A stretch of DNA of 64,000 nt from Atherix ibis (GCA_958298945.1 OY282608.1:73270806-73334805); one strand, 5' to 3'; positions 30,767-46,000 are shown, numbered from the stretch's first letter. A program made the numbers and translations. The notes: a model not told the origin generated them from the letters alone.

Positions 30767-33372
30767 AAACCTACAAACCAACAAGCCAACAAACCAAATA
30801 ACCAACAAACCAACAAGCAAACAAACCAACGAACGAACAAACCAGCAAACGAACAAACCAACAAATCATCAAACCAACAAACCGACAAGCCAACAAACCA
30901 ACAAACCAACAAACCAACAAACCAACAAACCATCAAACCAACAAACCAACAAGCCAACAAACCAACAAGCCAACAAACGAACAAACCAACAAACCAACAA
31001 ACCAACAAACCAACAAACCAACAAACCAACAAACCGACAAGCCAACAAGCCAACAAACCAACAAACGAACAAACCAACAAATGAACAAACCAACAAACCA
31101 ACAAACCAACAAACCAACAAGCCAACAAACCAACAAACCAATAGACGAACAAACGAACAAACCAACAAACCAACAAACCAACAAACGAACAAACCAACAA
31201 ACCAACAAACAAACAAACCAACAAACCAACAAACCAACAAACCAACAAACCAACAAACCAACAAACCAACAAACCAACAAACCAACAAACCAACAAACCA
31301 ACAAACCAACAAACCAACAAACCAACAAACCAACAAACCAACAAACCAACAAACCAACAAACCAACAAACCAACAAACGTACAAACCAACAAACCAACAA
31401 ACCAACAAACCAATAAACAAACAAACCAACAAACGAACAAACGAACAAACCAACAAACAAACAAACCAAAAAACCAACAAGCCAACAAGCCAACAAACCA
31501 ACAAGCCAACAAACCAACAAACAAACAAACCAACAAACGAACAAACCAACAAACCAACAAATCAACAAGCCAACAAACGAACAAATCAACAAACCAACAA
31601 ACCAACAAACCAAGAAACCAACAAACACACAAACCAACAAACCGACTAGCCAACAAGCCAACAAACCAACAAACGAACAAACGAACAAACCAACAAACGA
31701 ACAAACCAAAAAACCAACAAACCAACAAACCAACAAACCAACAAACCAACAAACGAACAAACCACAAACGAACAAACCAAAAAACCAACAAACCAACAAA
31801 CCAACTAACCAACAGACCAACAAACCAACAAACCAACAAACCAACAAACCAACAAACGAACAAACCAACAAACAAACAAACCAACAAACGAACAAACCAA
31901 CAAACCAACAAACGAACAAACCAAGACACCAAGAAACCAAGAAACCTACAAACCAACAAGCCAACAAACCAAAAAACCAACAAACCAACAAGCCAACAAA
32001 CCAACAAACGAACAAACCAGCAAACGAACAAACCAACAAATCATCAAACCAACAAACAGACAAGCCAAGAAACCAACAAACCAACAAACCAACAAACCAA
32101 CAAACCAACAAACCAACAAACCAACAAACCATAAAACCCACAAGCCAACAAACGAACAAACCAACAAACCAACAAACCAACAAACCAACAAACCGACAAG
32201 CCAACAAGCCAACAAACCAACAAACGAACAAACCAACAAAAGAACAAACCAACAAACCAACAAACCAACAAACCAACAAGCCAACAAACCAACAAACCAA
32301 CAGACGAACAAACGAACAAACCAACAAACCAACAAACAAACAAACGAACAAACCACAAACCATCAAACCAACAAACCAACAAGCCAACAAGCCAACAAAC
32401 CAACAAACCAACAAACCAACAAACCAACAAACCAACAAACCAACAAACCAACAAACCAACAAACCAACAAACCAACAAACCAACAAACCAACAAACCAAC
32501 AAACCAACAAACCAACAAACCAACAAACCAACAAACCAACAAACCAACAAACGTACAAACCAACAAACCAACAAACCAACAAACCAACAAACCAACAAAC
32601 AAACAAACCAACAAACGAACAAACGAACAAACCAACAAACAAACAAACCAAAAAACCAACAAGCCAACAAGCCAACAAACCAACAAGCCAACAAACCAAC
32701 AAACGAACAAATCAACAAACCACCAAATCAAGAAACCAACAAACCAACAAACCAACAAGCCAACAAACGAACAAACCAACAAACCAACAAACCAACAAAC
32801 CAAGAAACCAACAAACACACAAACCAACAAACCAACAAACCAACAAACCAACAAACCAACAAACCAACAAACCAACAAACCAACAAACCAACAAACCAAC
32901 AAACCAACAAACGAAGAAACCAACAAACCAACAAACCAACAGACCAACAAACCAACAAACCAACAAACCAACAAACCAACAAGCCAACAAACCAACAAAC
33001 GAACAAACCAACAAGCCAACAAACCAACAAACCAACAAACCAACAAACCAACAAACCAACAAACCAACAAGCGAACAAACGTACAAACCAACAAACAAAC
33101 AAACCAACAAACGAACAAACCAACAAACCAACAAACCAACAAACCAACAAACCAACAAACCAACAAACGAATAAACCAACAAACCAACAAACCAACAAGC
33201 CAACAAACCAACAAACGAACAAACCAACAAGCCAACAAACCAACAAACCAACAAACCAACCAACCAAGAAACCAAGAAACCAACAAACCAACAAACCAAC
33301 AAACGAACAAACGTACAAACCAACAAACAAACAAACCAACAAACGAACAAACCAACAAACCAACAAACCAAA
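30767..33372. repeat. Family B dimer, copy D3 (2,606 bp)
   Basis: This is the third tandem dimer: AATAGACG at 31,140, CCGACTAGCC at 31,642, family B anchor at 31,924, AACAGACG at 32,301, AAACCACCAAATCAAG at 32,717. A rare AAATAACC variant sits just inside the left edge near 30,796. In the second subunit the stretch between the paired AAGCC units and the pure block is deleted, so 19 pure units (32,397-32,548) directly follow AAGCCAACAAGCCAAC. The D4 copy near 38,580-38,650 retains this stretch. Confidence 0.85.
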
Positions 33373-36220
33373 AAACCTACAAACCAACAAGCCAACAAAC
33401 CAAAAAACCAACAAACCTACAAGCAAACAAACCAACGAACGAACAAACCAGCAAACGAACAAACCAACAAATCATCAAACCAACAAACCGACAAGCCAAC
33501 AAACCAACAAACCAACAAACCAACAAACCAACAAACCAACAAACCAACAACCCAACAAACCAACAAGCCAACAAACGAACAAACCAACAAACCAACAAAC
33601 CAACAAACCAACAAACCAACAAACCGACAAGCCAACAAGCCAACAAACCAACAAACGAACAAACCAACAAATGAACAAACCAACAAACCAACAAACCAAC
33701 AAACCAACAAGCCAACAAACCAACAAACCAATAGACGAACAAACGAACAAACCAACAAACCAACAAACAAACAAACGAACAAACCACAAACCAAAAAACC
33801 AACAAACCAACAAACCAACAAACCAACAAATGAACAAACCAACAAACCAACAAACAAACAAACCAACAAACCAACAAACCAACAAACCAACAAACCAACA
33901 AACCAACAAACCAACAAACCAACAAACCAACAAACGTACAAACCAACAAACCAACAAACCAATAAACAAACAAACCAACAAACGAACAAACGAACAAACC
34001 AACAAACAAACAAACCAAAAAACCAACAAGCCAACAAGCCAACAAACCAACAAGCCAACAAACCAACAAACAAACAAACCAACAAACGAACAAACCAACA
34101 AACCAACAAACCAACAAGCCAACAAACGAACAAACCAACAAACCAACAAACCAACAAACCAAGAAACCAACAAATACACAAACCAGCAAACCGACAAGCC
34201 AACAAGCCAACAAACCAACAAACGAACAAACCAACAAACGAACAAACCAAAAAACCAACAAACCAACAAACCAACAAACCAACAAACCAACAAACGAACA
34301 AACCACAAACGAACAAACCAACAAACCAACAAACCAACAAACCAACAAACCAACAAACCAACAAACCAACAAACCAACAAACCATCAAACCAACAAACCA
34401 CCAAACCAACAAACCAACAAACCAACAAACCAACAAACCAACAAACGAACAAACGGACAAACCAACAAACAAACAAACCAACAAACGAACAAACCAACAA
34501 ACCAACAAACCAACAAGCCAACAAACGAACAAACCAACAAACCAACAAACCAAGAAACCAACAAACCAACAAGCCAACAAACGAACAAACCAGCAAACCA
34601 ACAAACCAAGAAACCAACAAACCAACAAACCAACAAACCAACAAGCCAACAAGCCAATAAACCAACAAACGAACAAACCATCAAACCAACAAACCAACAA
34701 ACCAACAAACCAACAAACCAACAAACCAACAAACGAACAAACGAACAAACGAACAAACCAACAAACCAACAAACCAACAAACGAACAAACCAACAAACCA
34801 ACAAACCAACAAACCAACAAACCAACAAACCAACAAACCAACAAACCAACAAACCAACAAACCTACAAACCAACAAACCAACAAACCAACAAACGAACAA
34901 ACGAACAAACGAACAAATGAACAAACCAACAAACCAACAAACCAACAAACCAACAAACCAACAAACCAACAAACCAACAAACCAACAAACCAACATAACA
35001 AACAAACCAAAAAACGAACAAACCAACAAACCAACAAACCAACAAACCAACAAGCCAACAAACCAACAAACCAACAAACGAACAAACGAACAAACCAACA
35101 AACCAACAAACCAACAAACCAACAAACCAACAAACGAACAAACAAACAAACCAACAAACCAACAAACCAACAAACCAAGAAACGCACAAACGAACACACC
35201 AACAAATCAACAAACGAACAAACCAACAAATCAACAAACCAACAAACCAAAAAACCAACAAACCAACAAACCAACCAACCAACAAGCCAAAAAAACCAAC
35301 AAGCCAATAAACCAACAAAACCAACAAACAAACAAACCAACAAACCAAGTAACCAACAAACCAACAAACCAACAAGCCAACAACAGAACAAACGAACAAA
35401 CTGACAAACGAACAAACAAACAAACCAACAAACCAACAAACCAACAAACGCACAAACGAACACACCAACAAAACAACAAACAAACAAACCAACAAGCCAA
35501 CAAGCCAACAAACCAACAAACCAACAAACCAACAAGCCAACAAGCCAACAAAAGAACAAACGAACAAACCAACAAACTAACAAACGAATAAACCAACAAA
35601 CCAACAAACCAACAAGCCAACAAACCAACAAACCAACAAACCAACAAGCCAACAAGCCAACAAACCAACAAGCCAACAAAAGAACAAACGAACAAACCAA
35701 CAAACTAACAAACGAATAAACCAACAAACCAACAAACCAACAAGCCAACAAACCAACAAACCAACAAACCAACAAACGACCAACCAACAAACCAACAAAC
35801 CAACAAACCAGCAAACCAACAAACCAACAAGCCAACAAACCAACAAACGAACAAACCAACAAGCCAACAAACCAACAAACCAACAAACCAACAAACCAAC
35901 AAACCAACAAACGAACAAACGAACAAGCCAACAAACCAACAAACCAACAAAACAACAAACCAACAAACGAACAAACAAACAAACCAACAAACCAACAAAC
36001 CAACAAACGCACAAACGAACACACCAACAAATCAACAAACGAACAAACCAACAAACCAACAAACCAACAAGCCAACAAACCAACAAATGAACAAACCAAC
36101 AAGCCAACAAACCAACAAACCAACAAACCAACAAACCAACAAACCAACAAACCAAAAAACGAACAAACGAACAAACCAACAAACCAACAAACCAACAAAC
36201 CAACAAACCAACAAACCAAC
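32717..36220. repeat. Segmental duplication of about 3.5 kb, copy 1
   Basis: This segment recurs at about 40,719-44,214. The offset is 8,002 bp on the left (AAACCACC at 32,717 and 40,719). It becomes 7,994 bp after the loss of one octamer near 33,480-33,560, and stays 7,994 bp through AAATGAAC (33,671 and 41,665), AACCACC (34,395 and 42,389) and the unique ACATAACAAAC string (34,993 and 42,987). The block includes a family A core (anchor 35,348). Confidence 0.88.
33860..33931. repeat. Short pure octamer block, (AAACCAAC)9
   Basis: This is the contracted form of the variable block between AAACAAAC and AAACGTAC. Nine-unit versions also occur at 39,921-39,992 and 41,854-41,925. All three follow an AATAGACG subunit that carries an AAATGAAC unit close by, so they form a sub-lineage. 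Confidence 0.93.
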
Positions 36221-36884
36221 AAACGATCAAACCAACAAACCAACAAACCAACAAGCCAACAAACCAACAAACCAACAAACCAACAAACGAACAAACGAAC
36301 AAACGAACAAACCAACAAACCAACAAACCAACAAACCAACAAACCAACAAACCAACAAACCAACAAACCAACAAACTAACAAACCAACAAACCAACAAAC
36401 CAACAAACGAACAAACGAAAAAAACAACAAACCAACAAACCAACAAACCAACAAACCAACAAACCAACAAACCAACAAACCAACAAGCCAACAAACCAAC
36501 AAACGAACAAACCAACAAGCCAACAAACCAACAAACCAACAAACCAACAAACCAACAAACCAACAAACCAACAAACGAACAAACGTACAAACCAACAAAC
36601 AAACAAACCAACAAACGAACAAACCAACAAACCAACAAACCAACAAACCAACAAACCAACAAACCAACAAACGAATAAACCAACAAACCAACAAACCAAC
36701 AAGCCAACAAACCAACAAACGAACAAACCAACAAGCCAACAAACCAACAAACCAACAAACCAACAAACCAAGAAACCAAGAAACCAACAAACCAACAAAC
36801 CAACAAACGAACAAACGTACAAACCAACAAACAAACAAACCAACAAACGAACAAACCAACAAACCAACAAACCAACAAACCAAC

Positions 36885-39600
36885 AAACCTACAAACCAAC
36901 AAGCCAACAAACCAAAAAACCAACAAACCAACAAGCAAACAAACCAACGAACGAACAAACCAGCAAACGAACAAACCAACAAATCATCAAACCAACAAAC
37001 CGACAAGCCAACAAACCAACAAACCAACAAACCAACAAACCAACAAACCAACAAACCAACAAACCAACAAGCCAACAAACCAACAAGCCAACAAACGAAC
37101 AAACCAACAAACCAACAAACCAACAAACCAACAAACCAACAAACCGACAAGCCAACAAGCCAACAAACCAACAAACGAACAAACCAACAAATGAACAAAC
37201 CAACAAACCAACAAACCAACAAACCAACAAGCCAACAAACCAACAAACCAATAGACGAACAAACGAACAAACCAACAAACCAACAAACAAACAAACGAAC
37301 AAACCACTAACCAACAAACCAACAAACCAACAAGCCAACAAGCCAAAAAACCAACAAACCAACAAACCAACAAACCAACAAACGAACAAACCAACAAACC
37401 AACAAACAAACAAACCAACAAACCAACAAACCAACAAACCAACAAACCAACAAACCAACAAACCAACAAACCAACAAACCAACAAACCAACAAACCAACA
37501 AACCAACAAACCAACAAACCAACAAACCAACAAACCAACAAACCAACAAACCAACAAACCAACAAACGTACAAACCAACAAACCAACAAACCAACAAACC
37601 AATAAACAAACAAACCAACAAACGAACAAACGAACAAACCAACAAACAAACAAACCAAAAAACCAACAAGCCAACGAGCCAACAAACCAACAAGCCAACA
37701 AACCAACAAACAAACAAACCAACAAACGCACAAACCAACAAACCAACAAATCAACAAGCCAACAAACGAACAAATCAACAAACCAACAAACCAACAAACC
37801 AAGAAACCAACAAACACACAAACCAACAAACCGACTAGCCAACAAGCCAACAAACCAACAAACGAACAAACGAACAAACCAACAAACGAACAAACCAAAA
37901 AACCAACAAACCAACAAACCAACAAACCAACAAACCAACAAACGAACAAACCACAAACGAACAAACCAAAAAACCAACAAACCAACAAACCAACTAACCA
38001 ACAGACCAACAAACCAACAAACCAACAAACCAACAAACCAACAAACGAACAAACCAACAAACAAACAAACCAACAAACGAACAAACCAACAAACCAACAA
38101 ACGAACAAACCAAGACACCAAGAAACCAAGAAACCTACAAACCAACAAGCCAACAAACCAAAAAACCAACAAACCAACAAGCCAACAAACCAACAAACGA
38201 ACAAACCAGCAAACGAACAAACCAACAAATCATCAAACCAACAAACAGACAAGCCAAGAAACCAACAAACCAACAAACCAACAAACCAACAAACCAACAA
38301 ACCAACAAACCAACAAACCATAAAACCCACAAGCCAACAAACGAACAAACCAACAAACCAACAAACCAACAAACCAACAAACCGACAAGCCAACAAGCCA
38401 ACAAACCAACAAACGAACAAACCAACAAACGAACAAACCAACAAACCAACAAACCAACAAACCAACAAACCAACAAGCCAACAAACCAACAAACCAACAG
38501 ACGAACAAACGAACAAACCAACAAACCAACAAACAAACAAACGAACAAACCACAAACCATCAAACCAACAAACCAACAAGCCAACAAGCCAAAAAACCAA
38601 CAAACCAACAAACCAACAAACCAACAAACGAACAAACCAACAAACCAACAAACAAACAAACCAACAAACCAACAAACCAACAAACCAACAAACCAACAAA
38701 CCAACAAACCAACAAACCAACAAACCAACAAACCAACAAACCAACAAACCAACAAACCAACAAACCAACAAACCAACAAACGTACAAACCAACAAACCAA
38801 CAAACCAACAAACCAACAAACCAACAAACAAACAAACCAACAAACGAACAAACGAACAAACCAACAAACAAACAAACCAAAAAACCAACAAGCCAACAAG
38901 CCAACAAACCAACAAGCCAACAAACCAACAAACGAACAAATCAACAAACCACCAAATCAAGAAACCAACAAACCAACAAACCAACAAGCCAACAAACGAA
39001 CAAACCAACAAACCAACAAACCAACAAACCAAGAAACCAACAAACACACAAACCAACAAACCAACAAACCAACAAACCAACAAACCAACAAACCAACAAA
39101 CCAACAAACCAACAAACCAACAAACCAACAAACCAACAAACGAAGAAACCAACAAACCAACAAACCAACAGACCAACAAACCAACAAACCAACAAACCAA
39201 CAAACCAACAAGCCAACAAACCAACAAACGAACAAACCAACAAGCCAACAAACCAACAAACCAACAAACCAACAAACCAAGAAACCAACAAACCAACAAG
39301 CGAACAAACGTACAAACCAACAAACAAACAAACCAACAAACGAACAAACCAACAAACCAACAAACCAACAAACCAACAAACCAACAAACCAACAAACGAA
39401 TAAACCAACAAACCAACAAACCAACAAGCCAACAAACCAACAAACGAACAAACCAACAAGCCAACAAACCAACAAACCAACAAACCAACCAACCAAGAAA
39501 CCAAGAAACCAACAAACCAACAAACCAACAAACGAACAAACGTACAAACCAACAAACAAACAAACCAACAAACGAACAAACCAACAAACCAACAAACCAA
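36885..39600. repeat. Family B dimer, copy D4
   Basis: A fourth dimer lies beyond the inserted 33.4-36.9 kb block. It has AAACCTAC at 36,885, AATAGACG at 37,250, CCGACTAGCC at 37,831, family B anchor at 38,114, AACAGACG at 38,498 and AAACCACCAAATCAAG at 38,946. It is 6,189 bp from D3 measured on CCGACTAGCC. Its right end runs directly into an AACCCAAC variant near 39,609, so the AAACCTAC unit expected there is missing. Confidence 0.8.
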
Positions 39601-40718
39601 CAAACCAACAACCCAACAAACCAACAAGCCAACAAACGAACAAACCAACAAACCAACAAACCAACAAACCAACAAACCGACAAGCCAACAAGCCAACAAA
39701 CCAACAAACGAACAAACCAACAAATGAACAAACCAACAAACCAACAAACCAACAAACCAACAAGCCAACAAACCAACAAACCAATAGACGAACAAACGAA
39801 CAAACCAACAAACCAACAAACAAACAAACGAACAAACCACAAACCAAAAAACCAACAAACCAACAAACCAACAAACCAACAAACCAACAAATGAACAAAC
39901 CAACAAACCAACAAACAAACAAACCAACAAACCAACAAACCAACAAACCAACAAACCAACAAACCAACAAACCAACAAACCAACAAACCAACAAACGTAC
40001 AAACCAACAAACCAATAAACAAACAAACCAACAAACGAACAAACGAACAAACCAACAAACAAACAAACCAAAAAACCAACAAGCCAACAAGCCAACAAAC
40101 CAACAAGCCAACAAACCAACAAACAAACAAACCAACAAACGAACAAACCAACAAACCAACAAACCAACAAGCCAACAAACGAACAAACCAACAAACCAAC
40201 AAACCAACAAACCAAGAAACCAACAAACACACAAACCAGCAAACCGACAAGCCAACAAGCCAACAAACCAACAAACGAACAAACCAACAAACGAACAAAC
40301 CAAAAAACCAACAAACCAACAAACCAACAAACCAACAAACCAACAAACGAACAAACCACAAACGAACAAACCAACAAACCAACAAACCAACAAACGAACA
40401 AACCAACAAACCAACAAACAAACAAACCAACAAACCAACAAACCAACAAACCAACAAACCAACAAACCAACAAACCAACAAACCAACAAACCAACAAACC
40501 AACAAACCAACAAACCAACAAACCAACAAACCAACAAACCAACAAACCAACAAACGTACAAACCAACAAACCAACAAACCAACAAACCAACAAACCAACA
40601 AACAAACAAACCAACAAACGAACAAACGAACAAACCACAAACAAACAAACCAAAAAACCAACAAGCCAACAAGCCAACAAACCAACAAGCCAACAAACCA
40701 ACAAACGAACAAATCAAC

Positions 40719-43700
40719 AAACCACCAAATCAAGAAACCAACAAACCAACAAACCAACAAGCCAACAAACGAACAAACCAACAAACCAACAAACCAACAA
40801 ACCAAGAAACCAACAAACACACAAACCAACAAACCAACAAACCAACAAACCAACAAACCAACAAACCAAGAAACCAACAAACCAACAAACCAACAAACCA
40901 ACAAACGAAGAAACCAACAAACCAACAAACCAACAGACCAACAAACCAACAAACCAACAAACCAACAAACCAACAAGCCAACAAACCAACAAACGAACAA
41001 ACCAACAAGCCAACAAACCAACAAACCAACAAACCAACAAACCAAGAAACCAACAAACCAACAAGCGAACAAACGTACAAACCAACAAACAAACAAACCA
41101 ACAAACGAACAAACCAACAAACCAACAAACCAACAAACCAACAAACCAACAAACCAACAAACGAATAAACCAACAAACCAACAAACCAACAAGCCAACAA
41201 ACCAACAAACGAACAAACCAACAAGCCAACAAACCAACAAACCAACAAACCAACCAACCAAGAAACCAAGAAACCAACAAACCAACAAACCAACAAACGA
41301 ACAAACGTACAAACCAACAAACAAACAAACCAACAAACGAACAAACCAACAAACCAACAAACCAACAAACCAACAAACCTACAAACCAACAAGCCAACAA
41401 ACCAAAAAACCAACAAACCAACAAGCAAACAAACCAACGAACGAACAAACCAGCAAACGAACAAACCAACAAATCATCAAACCAACAAACCGACAAGCCA
41501 ACAAACCAACAAACCAACAAACCAACAAACCAACAAACCAACAAACCAACAACCCAACAAACCAACAAGCCAACAAACGAACAAACCAACAAACCAACAA
41601 ACCAACAAACCAACAAACCGACAAGCCAACAAGCCAACAAACCAACAAACGAACAAACCAACAAATGAACAAACCAACAAACCAACAAACCAACAAACCA
41701 ACAAGCCAACAAACCAACAAACCAATAGACGAACAAACGAACAAACCAACAAACCAACAAACAAACAAACGAACAAACCACAAACCAAAAAACCAACAAA
41801 CCAACAAACCAACAAACCAACAAATGAACAAACCAACAAACCAACAAACAAACAAACCAACAAACCAACAAACCAACAAACCAACAAACCAACAAACCAA
41901 CAAACCAACAAACCAACAAACCAACAAACGTACAAACCAACAAACCAACAAACCAATAAACAAACAAACCAACAAACGAACAAACGAACAAACCAACAAA
42001 CAAACAAACCAAAAAACCAACAAGCCAACAAGCCAACAAACCAACAAGCCAACAAACCAACAAACAAACAAACCAACAAACGAACAAACCAACAAACCAA
42101 CAAACCAACAAGCCAACAAACGAACAAACCAACAAACCAACAAACCAACAAACCAAGAAACCAACAAACACACAAACCAGCAAACCGACAAGCCAACAAG
42201 CCAACAAACCAACAAACGAACAAACCAACAAACGAACAAACCAAAAAACCAACAAACCAACAAACCAACAAACCAACAAACCAACAAACGAACAAACCAC
42301 AAACGAACAAACCAACAAACCAACAAACCAACAAACCAACAAACCAACAAACCAACAAACCAACAAACCAACAAACCATCAAACCAACAAACCACCAAAC
42401 CAACAAACCAACAAACCAACAAACCAACAAACCAACAAACGAACAAACGAACAAACCAACAAACAAACAAACCAACAAACGAACAAACCAACAAACCAAC
42501 AAACCAACAAGCCAACAAACGAACAACCCAACAAACCAACAAACCAAGAAACCAACAAACCAACAAGCCAACAAACGAACAAACCAGCAAACCAACAAAC
42601 CAAGAAACCAACAAACCAACAAACCAACAAACCAACAAGCCAACAAGCCAATAAACCAACAAACGAACAAACCATCAAACCAACAAACCAACAAACCAAC
42701 AAACCAACAAACCAACAAACCAACAAACGAACAAACGAACAAGCGAACAAACCAACAAACCAACAAACCAACAAACGAACAAACCAACAAACCAACAAAC
42801 CAACAAACCAACAAACCAACAAACCAACAAACCAACAAACCAACAAACCTACAAACCAACAAACCAACAAACCAACAAACGAACAAACGAACAAACGAAC
42901 AAATGAACAAACCAACAAACCAACAAACCAACAAACCAACAAACCAACAAACCAACAAACCAACAAACCAACAAACCAACAAACCAACATAACAAACAAA
43001 CCAAAAAACGAACAAACCAACAAACCAACAAACCAACAAACCAACAAGCCAACAAACCAACAAACCAACAAACGAACAAACGAACAAACCAACAAACCAA
43101 CAAACCAACAAACCAACAAACCAACAAACGAACAAACAAACAAACCAACAAACCAACAAACCAACAAACCAACAAACGCACAAACGAACACACCAACAAA
43201 TCAACAAACGAACAAACCAACAAATCAACAAACCAACAAACCAAAAAACCAACAAACCAACAAACCAACCAACCAACAAGCCAAAAAAACCAACAAGCCA
43301 ATAAACCAACAAAACCAACAAACAAACAAACCAACAAACCAAGTAACCAACAAACCAACAAACCAACAAGCCAACAACAGAACAAACGAACAAACTGACA
43401 AACGAACAAACAAACAAACCAACAAACCAACAAACCAACAAACGCACAAACGAACACACCAACAAAACAACAAACGAACAAACCAACAAGCCAACAAGCC
43501 AACAAACCAACAAACCAACAAACCAACAAGCCAACAAGCCAACAAAAGAACAAACGAACAAACCAACAAACTAACAAACGAATAAACCAACAAACCAACA
43601 AACCAACAAGCCAACAAACCAACAAACCAACAAACCAACAAGCCAACAAGCCAACAAACCAACAAGCCAACAAAAGAACAAACGAACAAACCAACAAACT

Positions 43701-44214
43701 AACAAACGAATAAACCAACAAACCAACAAACCAACAAGCCAACAAACCAACAAACCAACAAACCAACAAACGACCAACCAACAAACCAACAAACCAACAA
43801 ACCAGCAAACCAACAAACCAACAAGCCAACAAACCAACAAACGAACAAACCAACAAGCCAACAAACCAACAAACCAACAAACCAACAAACCAACAAACCA
43901 ACAAACGAACAAACGAACAAGCCAACAAACCAACAAACCAACAAAACAACAAACCAACAAACGAACAAACAAACAAACCAACAAACCAACAAACCAACAA
44001 ACGCACAAACGAACACACCAACAAATCAACAAACGAACAAACCAACAAACCAACAAACCAACAAGCCAACAAACCAACAAACGAACAAACCAACAAGCCA
44101 ACAAACCAACAAACCAACAAACCAACAAACCAACAAACCAAAAAACGAACAAACGAACAAACCAACAAACCAACAAACCAACAAACCAACAAACCAACAA
44201 ACGATCAAACCAAC
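40719..44214. repeat. Segmental duplication of about 3.5 kb, copy 2
   Basis: This is the partner of 32,717-36,220. Its left edge, the AAACCACCAAATCAAG string, also occurs 1,773 bp upstream at 38,946. The differences I could see from copy 1 are a few substitutions, such as AAACACAC near 42,170 where copy 1 has AAATACAC near 34,172, and single-octamer gains or losses. Confidence 0.85.
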
Positions 44215-46000
44215 AAACCAACAAACCAACAAGCCAACAAACCAACAAACCAACAAACCAACAAACGAACAAACGAACAAACGAACAAACCAACAAACCA
44301 ACAAACCAACAAACCAACAAACCAACAAACCAACAAACCAACAAACCAACAAACCAACAAACCAACAAAACAAACAAACCAAAAAACGAACAAACCAACA
44401 AACCAACACACCAACAAACCAACAAGCCAACAAACCAACAAACCAACAAACCAACAATCCAACAAACCAACAAACGCACAAACGAACACACCAACAAATC
44501 AACAAACGAACAAACCAACAAATCAACAAACCAACAAACCAAAAAACCAACAAACCAACAAACCAACCAACCAACAAGCCAACAAGCCAACAAGCCAATA
44601 AACCAACAAAACCAACAAACAAACAAACCAACAAACCAAGTAACCAACAAACCAACAAACCAACAAGCAAACAAAAGAACAAACGAACAAACCAACAAAC
44701 GAACTAACAAACAAACCAACAAACCAACAAACCAACAAACGCACAAACGAACACACCAACAAATCAACAAACGAACAAACCAACAAACGAACAAACCAAC
44801 AAACCAACAAACCAACAAACCAACAAATCAACAAACCAACAAAACAAAGTAACCAAAAAACGAACAAACCAACAAACCAACACACCGACAAACCAACAAG
44901 CCAACAAACCAACAAACCAACAAACGAACAAACGAACAAACCAACAAACCAACAAACCAACAAACCAACAAACCAACAAACGAACAAACAAACAAACCAA
45001 CAAACCAACAAACCAACAAACCAACAAACCAACAAACCAACAAAAGCACAAACGAACACACCAACAAATCAACAAACGAACAAACCAACAAATCAACAAA
45101 CCAACAAACCAAAAAACCAACAAACCAACAAACCAACCAACCAACAAGCCAACAAACCAACAAGCCAATAAACCAACAAAACCAACAAACAAACAAACCA
45201 ACAACCCAAAAAACCAACAAACCAACAAACCAACAAACTAAAAAGCCAACAAGCCAACACACCAACAAGCCAACAAACCAATAAACCAACAAACCAACAA
45301 GCCAACAAGCCAACAAACCAACAAGCCAACAAAAGAACAAACGAACAAACCAACAAACTAACAAACGAATAAACCAACAAACCAACAAACCAACAAGCCA
45401 ACAAACCAACAAACCAACAAACCAACAAGCCAACAAGCCAACAAACCAACAAGCCAACAAAAGAACAAACGAACAAACCAACAAACTAGCAAACGAATAA
45501 ACCAACAAACCAACAAACCAACAAGCCAACAAGCCAACAGACCAACAAACCAACAAACCAACAAACGAACAAACCAACAAACCAACAAACCAACAAACCA
45601 ACAAACCAACAAACCAACTAGCCAATAAACCAACAAACGAACAAACCAATAAGCCAACAAACCAACAAACCAACAAACCAACAAACCAACAAACCAAGAA
45701 ACCAAGAAACCAACAAACCAACAAACCAACAAACGAACAAACGTACAAACCAACAAACAAAGAAACCAACAAATGAACAAACCAACAAACCATCAAACCA
45801 ACAAACCAACAAACCAACAAACCAACAAACCAACAAACCAACAAACGAACAAACGTACAAACCAACAAACAAAGAAACCAACAAATGAACAAACCAACAA
45901 ACCATCAAACCAACAAACCAACAAACCAACAAGCCAACAAACCAACAAACGAACAAACCAACAAGCCAACAAACCAACAAACCAACAAACGAACAAACCA
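42305..46000. repeat. Tandem duplication with a 4.6-4.76 kb step, copy 1
   Basis: This part recurs from about 46,920 onwards. Offsets grow along the copy: 4,620 at AAACCACC (42,389 and 47,009), 4,604 at ACATAACAAAC (42,987 and 47,591), 4,605 at the family A anchor (43,342 and 47,947), 4,720 at the next A anchor (44,639 and 49,359), and 4,760 near 45.1-45.4 kb. The drift is spread over several indels, mostly whole octamers. Confidence 0.78.

Noticed and set aside
36987..41360. A 1,457-codon - strand open frame resembling a Cys/Trp/Phe-rich multi-pass membrane protein
   Set aside because: It is a translation of the octamer. The other two frames on the same strand are open over much of the region with the same peptide, there is no non-repeat domain, and the ends are set by chance stop-making variants.
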